From JAWOJF01 sp046481785 (GTDB lineage: Bacteria > Bacteroidota > Ignavibacteria > Ignavibacteriales > Ignavibacteriaceae): DNA of 18,225 bases. Positions 15,032-18,225 of this stretch are shown one piece after another. Where the stretch lies: positions 1 through 18,225 of the forward strand of contig JAWOJF010000251.1 in assembly GCA_046481785.1 (NCBI GenBank), written 5' to 3'. The position numbers and the translations under genes were made by a program. How positions within the stretch are numbered: position 1 is the first letter of the stretch; every line of letters begins with the position of its first letter. The notes under the pieces were generated by a model. That model was not told where the DNA came from. It saw only the letters and a program-made list of their open reading frames with translations, and did not search any database.

Positions 15032-17260
15032 ATGATAAATAATTTGTTTGGAAAGAATCACCTCCCGGTGATTCTTTCCGTGTTAATATTTTGCAATACC
15101 TTTGCTTATTCAAATTATAAAGCAAGTATATCAGGTATTGTGTTTGATATTGACACTTCCGAACCTGTTCCTGGTGCTGTAATTGAGCTGCTGGGAGAAG
15201 ATATATTTTTAACAACGAAGAATGATGGAACCTTTAGTTTAAATGATCTTGATGAAGGGATGTATAGAATTAAAATAACCCACCTTGCATATAAAGAAAA
15301 CGTAATAGAACTTGATGTAAACTTAAATTCAAATAAAATGCTTAGGATATTTTTAGTTCCCAAATCTATTGAGATAAACCCTGTTGTTGTTACGGGCAGA
15401 CTATATAATTCAAAGTTTGAGGAAATTAATGAAGAATCATCAATACTAAAAGGGAAAGAACTGCAGAGGGAACTTGGGTTTAACCTGGCGTCCACATTAA
15501 AGAACGAGACGGGGCTGGCAATCCGCTCTATGGGGCCCGCACCTGCAAGACCAGTAATACGGGGATTGGGGGGAAACAGGGTGGTAATAAGTGAAGATGG
15601 AAATACTGCAACCGATTTATCCGCTACTTCGCCCGATCATGCTGTTACAATTGAACCTTTTAGCGTTGAACAGATAGAGGTTATAAGAGGCCCAAGAGTA
15701 CTGCTGCATACTTCGTCTACAATAGGTGGTGTTGTTGATGTTGTTAAAAATGAAATTCCATCCCAGATGCAGCACCAGGTTCATGGTAATGCAGGAGTTT
15801 TTGGAGAGTCTGCTAATACCGGCTATCTTGGATCATTGGTTACTGAAATACCTGTATATTCATTTTCAACAAGGGTTGAACTTAGCAGAAGAAAAGCAAA
15901 TGATCTCAGTACCCCCATAGGAACATTAAAAAATTCTTATACTGATAATCTTAATATGAGCGTAGGTGGTTCCTATTTTACAGATTTCGGTTTTCTTGGC
16001 GCCTCATGGCGGAGGTTTGAACTTAATTATGGTGTTCCAGGTGGATTTATTGGAGCACATCCTTTTGGGGTAAGAATAGAAATGTTTCGTGATCAATTTA
16101 ATGCAAAATCAAAAATAATTCTTAACAGCAAAGTATTTGATAACGTTGAAGTTCATTACAGTAAAGTGCTTTACAGGCATAAAGAATTTGAATACAGCGG
16201 AAAATTGGGAAGCGAATTCAGAATTGTAAACCACCAGGGATATATTAATCTTGAGAATAAAGAGTTTGCTTTATTTAATTACGGTACTTCGGGCATCTCA
16301 TTTGTATTCAGGGACTTTGATATAGGCGGATATGTGTTTACTCCACCCACTAACTCCTATAATGTTTCTGCTTATATTTTTGAAGGAGTTACTCTTAAAA
16401 AATTTAGTTTGGAATTTGGAGCCCGGTATAATTTTGATAAAATAAAACCTGAAAGAGAAATACCTGATTCGGATATCGGGTTTATAAGTGAAAGAAACTA
16501 TAATACATATTCTTTATCTTTCTCTGCTTTGTATGAGTTTTCTGAAGCTGTTCATTTTGGAGCAAATATAAATAAATCATCAAGGGTGCCGACAATAGAA
16601 GAATTATTTTCCCAAGGACCGCATCTTGCGGCTTATTCATATGAGGTGGGCAACCCTGAGCTAAGTGCGGAAAGTGGTATCGGAACAGAATTATTTGTAT
16701 ATCATAAATTTAAAGATCTTTTCTTTAATATAGTTATTTTCAGAAATGTTTTAAGTAATTATATTATCCCAAGAAATACCGGTGAAATAAATTATGCTAC
16801 CTTTCTTCCAATATATGCTTCATCGGGTGAAAAAGTTCTTATGTATGGTGCTGAATACCAGGTAGACTGGCATTTGAATAATCTTTTTACTCTGTCGCTT
16901 TCCGGAAGCTATACAAGAGGGAAATTCACAGAGACGGGAGGTTCACTTCCGCAGATACCTCCGTTAAAAGGATTGATAGGGCTGAAATATGATGATAAAA
17001 AAAATCTGGTTGTGGGGATTAATTCAGAAATGGCTGCCAGTCAGAAAAAAGTTGATACTTTTGAAGAACCTACAGCAGGTTATGCTGTTCTTAACAGTTA
17101 TGTACAGTATACCTTTTTAACCGGCAGCTTTATCCATACTATGTCAGTTTCTGCAGATAATATTCTGGATAAAGAATATAGGAATCATCTGTCGCGTGTA
17201 AAAATAATCCTGCCTGAAGCAGGAAGAAATTTCAGATTAATATATAAATTGTATTTTTAA
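15032..17260 (+). CDS. ZnuD-like TonB-dependent outer-membrane receptor
   Basis: This 742-residue receptor has a signal peptide (about 1-27), a carboxypeptidase-like regulatory domain (about 30-108), a TonB-box-like PVVVTG (117-122), a plug (about 135-245) and a barrel ending in Phe. In the plug, PVIRGLGGNRV, SPDHAVTIEPF and QIEVIRGPRVLL resemble the ZnuD zinc-receptor group. So do SSRVPTIEELF, EVGNPELSAESG and the terminal GRNF. The His-rich loop usual after the YGLP segment in ZnuD is almost absent here: GVPGGFIGAHPFGVRIEM carries one His. The substrate is thus uncertain; metal or metallophore is the leading guess. I chose the ATG at 15032; an in-frame GTG at 15020 is the alternative, and neither has a clear ribosome-binding site. 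The gene follows the lipoprotein by 80 bp. Confidence 0.88.
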   Translation: MINNLFGKNHLPVILSVLIFCNTFAYSNYKASISGIVFDIDTSEPVPGAVIELLGEDIFLTTKNDGTFSLNDLDEGMYRIKITHLAYKENVIELDVNLNSNKMLRIFLVPKSIEINPVVVTGRLYNSKFEEINEESSILKGKELQRELGFNLASTLKNETGLAIRSMGPAPARPVIRGLGGNRVVISEDGNTATDLSATSPDHAVTIEPFSVEQIEVIRGPRVLLHTSSTIGGVVDVVKNEIPSQMQHQVHGNAGVFGESANTGYLGSLVTEIPVYSFSTRVELSRRKANDLSTPIGTLKNSYTDNLNMSVGGSYFTDFGFLGASWRRFELNYGVPGGFIGAHPFGVRIEMFRDQFNAKSKIILNSKVFDNVEVHYSKVLYRHKEFEYSGKLGSEFRIVNHQGYINLENKEFALFNYGTSGISFVFRDFDIGGYVFTPPTNSYNVSAYIFEGVTLKKFSLEFGARYNFDKIKPEREIPDSDIGFISERNYNTYSLSFSALYEFSEAVHFGANINKSSRVPTIEELFSQGPHLAAYSYEVGNPELSAESGIGTELFVYHKFKDLFFNIVIFRNVLSNYIIPRNTGEINYATFLPIYASSGEKVLMYGAEYQVDWHLNNLFTLSLSGSYTRGKFTETGGSLPQIPPLKGLIGLKYDDKKNLVVGINSEMAASQKKVDTFEEPTAGYAVLNSYVQYTFLTGSFIHTMSVSADNILDKEYRNHLSRVKIILPEAGRNFRLIYKLYF
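15050..15079 (+). promoter_or_regulatory. Perfect inverted repeat in the first codons of the receptor gene
   Basis: GGAAAGAATCACC (15050-15062) and its exact complement GGTGATTCTTTCC (15067-15079) enclose the 4-base loop TCCC. The RNA would form an uninterrupted 13-bp hairpin at codons 7-16 of the receptor, inside the signal-peptide region. It has no T-run after it, so termination is unlikely; control of translation or mRNA stability is the better guess. Confidence 0.55.
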
Positions 17261-17262
17261 TT

Positions 17263-17803
17263 ATGACAAATAGAATATTATTATCACTAATTCTTCTGGT
17301 CAGTATATTTTCTTATTCCAAAGACAGCACTTCGTTTGAATTAAGGGAAGGAGATTTGCTTTTCCAGGATATTGACTGCGGCCCTTTATGCGATGCAATT
17401 GAAAAAGTTACCAAAGGTATAAACGGGGCAAATTTTTCCCATATAGGAATTACCGTAAAAGATAGTTCAAATAATATTATGATACTTGAAGCGGTGGGGG
17501 AGGGGATTAAACTAACTGCTTTAAATAATTTCCTGGGCAGGTCTTTTGACAACAATGGTAATCCAAAGGTAGTTGCCGGCAGGCTTAAACCAGAGTACAG
17601 GCATATTATTCCCGGAATTATTAATGAAGCTAAATCGTATATCGGCAAGCCGTATGATACTGAATACCGCCTCGATAATAACTCCTATTACTGTTCGGAG
17701 CTTATTTATTTAGCAGCATATAAAGCTAATAACGGGGAGCCTTTATTTGAACTTCAACCAATGACATTTAAAGATCCGGATACCGGTGAATTTTATCCTG
17801 CAT
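17263..17803 (+). CDS. YiiX-like permuted papain-fold hydrolase, cut at a sequence junction
   Basis: The first 180 residues of a YiiX/YebB-type (NlpC/P60-related, peptidase C92) protein are present. There is a signal peptide (about 1-19), REGDLLFQD (28-36), the catalytic His60 in FSHIGI, IGKPYD (127-132) and the nucleophile Cys144 in YYCSEL. These proteins are secreted amidase or peptidase-like enzymes of unclear substrate. Homology ends at DPDTGEFYPA (171-180), where family members would continue with a further 20-30 residues. After that the frame stays open to the window end, but only as the antisense of GC-rich uvrA sequence. The gene starts 2 bp after the receptor stop, so it probably shares its transcript. 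The missing C-terminus reflects the junction, not a natural truncation. Confidence 0.82.
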
Positions 17804-17808
17804 CGCTC
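17799..17808. other. Probable chimeric sequence junction
   Basis: Left of here the sequence encodes the YiiX-like protein on the plus strand at low GC. Right of here it encodes UvrA on the minus strand at high GC, with different codon use. Both protein homologies stop within a few bases of 17,803-17,805, each in the middle of a conserved domain, and no repeat, integrase or transposon end is visible at the join. Confidence 0.8.
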
Positions 17809-18225
17809 CGGGTCGAAGTACATCATGGCCCCCAGGCCGTCGCAGCCCGGGCAGGCCCCCTGGGGATTGTTAAAGGAAAACAACTGGGGGGTCAGTTCCG
17901 GGTAGCTGATGCCGCAGTGGTCGCAGGCAAAACGCTCGGAAAAAAACATCTCCCCCTGGCCCTGGACGTCGATCACCACCTGGCCCTCGGAAGTGCGCAA
18001 GGCCAGTTCCACGGAATCGGTCAGGCGCCGGGCCACTCCGGGCTTGACCACCAGGCGGTCCACCACCACTTCCAGATTGTGTTTCTTTTTTTTGTCCAGG
18101 ACGATCTTGTCGTCCAGGGATTTCATCTCGCCGTTGACCCGGACCCGGACAAAGCCGTCCTTGCGCAGTTGGTCCAAGAGCTTGCCGTGCTCCCCTTTTC
18201 GCCCCGCCACCAGCGGCGCCATGAC
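17806..18225 (-). CDS. uvrA: UvrA excinuclease subunit, internal fragment (foreign GC-rich segment)
   Basis: These 140 codons match residues of about 150-290 of UvrA, the damage-sensing ATPase of nucleotide excision repair. Visible are APLVAGRKGEHGKLL, QKKHN-like KKKKHNLEVVVDRLVV, and the first zinc module with CDHC, then FSFNNPQGACPGC, GLGAMMYFDPE. Both ends are missing: the N-terminal part lies beyond the window and the C-terminal part is replaced at about 17,805 by unrelated AT-rich sequence. The Met at 18222-18220 is internal, not a start. Codons are strongly GC-ending, unlike every other gene here, and the sequence resembles versions from GC-rich Deltaproteobacteria such as Desulfovibrionales (tentative). 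It most likely does not belong to the same genome as the rest of the window. Confidence 0.9.

Noticed and set aside
14934..15215. Minus-strand open frame of 93 codons across the lipoprotein-receptor gap
   Set aside because: It overlaps the end of the lipoprotein and the receptor's N-terminal domain, has no recognisable domain and looks like antisense noise.
17743..17804. Extension of the minus-strand uvrA frame into the AT-rich sequence (residues after DPE)
   Set aside because: The added residues do not resemble UvrA and overlap conserved YiiX-like coding sequence on the other strand; the frame is open by chance past the join.
17263..18225. A single plus-strand open frame of 321 codons running from the YiiX-like start to the window end
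   Set aside because: After residue 180 it has no YiiX homology and is simply the antisense of a clear UvrA coding sequence in GC-rich DNA, where long open antisense frames are common.

Overview
The window is AT-rich bacterial DNA up to about position 17,803. It then switches abruptly to GC-rich DNA carrying an internal piece of uvrA on the minus strand. The AT-rich part looks like a Bacteroidota/Chlorobiota-type genome, plausibly an Ignavibacteriales member. This is inferred from a giant periplasmic-propeller sensor kinase, a TonB-dependent receptor with a carboxypeptidase-like regulatory domain, a REP-like palindrome, low GC, and frequent TTG/GTG starts with weak Shine-Dalgarno signals. No rRNA, tRNA, CRISPR array, insertion sequence or transposase was seen.

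Region 1 (1-3992, minus strand) is an acyl-CoA/ketoacyl gene block: thiolase, GbsR/MarR-type regulator, NAD-type SDR reductase, a KAS III-like enzyme and the start of a sodium:solute symporter. Two copies of one palindromic operator (AACGTTTGA-N6-TCAAACGTT type) lie at nearly the same distance upstream of the thiolase and SDR start codons. The embedded regulator probably controls both half-operons and itself. The KAS III-like protein keeps the catalytic Cys but has lost the His and Asn of the decarboxylating triad.

Region 2 (4114-5141, plus strand) holds a REP-like palindrome, then a membrane-anchored rhodanese and a DoxX/MauE-type membrane protein overlapping by 4 bp, probably an envelope thiol/sulfur redox pair.

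Region 3 (5151-10473, minus strand) holds guaB, a GT4-like glycosyltransferase and purD as a tight purine-linked unit. Upstream of it a glutaryl-CoA dehydrogenase gene has its own sigma-70-like promoter and a good intrinsic terminator. Region 4 (10587-13919, minus) is a 1110-residue sensor kinase without receiver or output domains.

Region 5 (14051-17803, plus strand) holds a small His-containing membrane protein, a His-rich lipoprotein, a ZnuD-like TonB-dependent receptor and a truncated YiiX-like papain-fold hydrolase. The first three look like an outer-membrane uptake module, possibly for a metal. A perfect 13-bp inverted repeat lies in the first codons of the receptor gene. Region 6 (about 17,804-18,225) is foreign-looking uvrA sequence, most simply an assembly or library chimera, so the hydrolase and uvrA should not be read as true neighbours.
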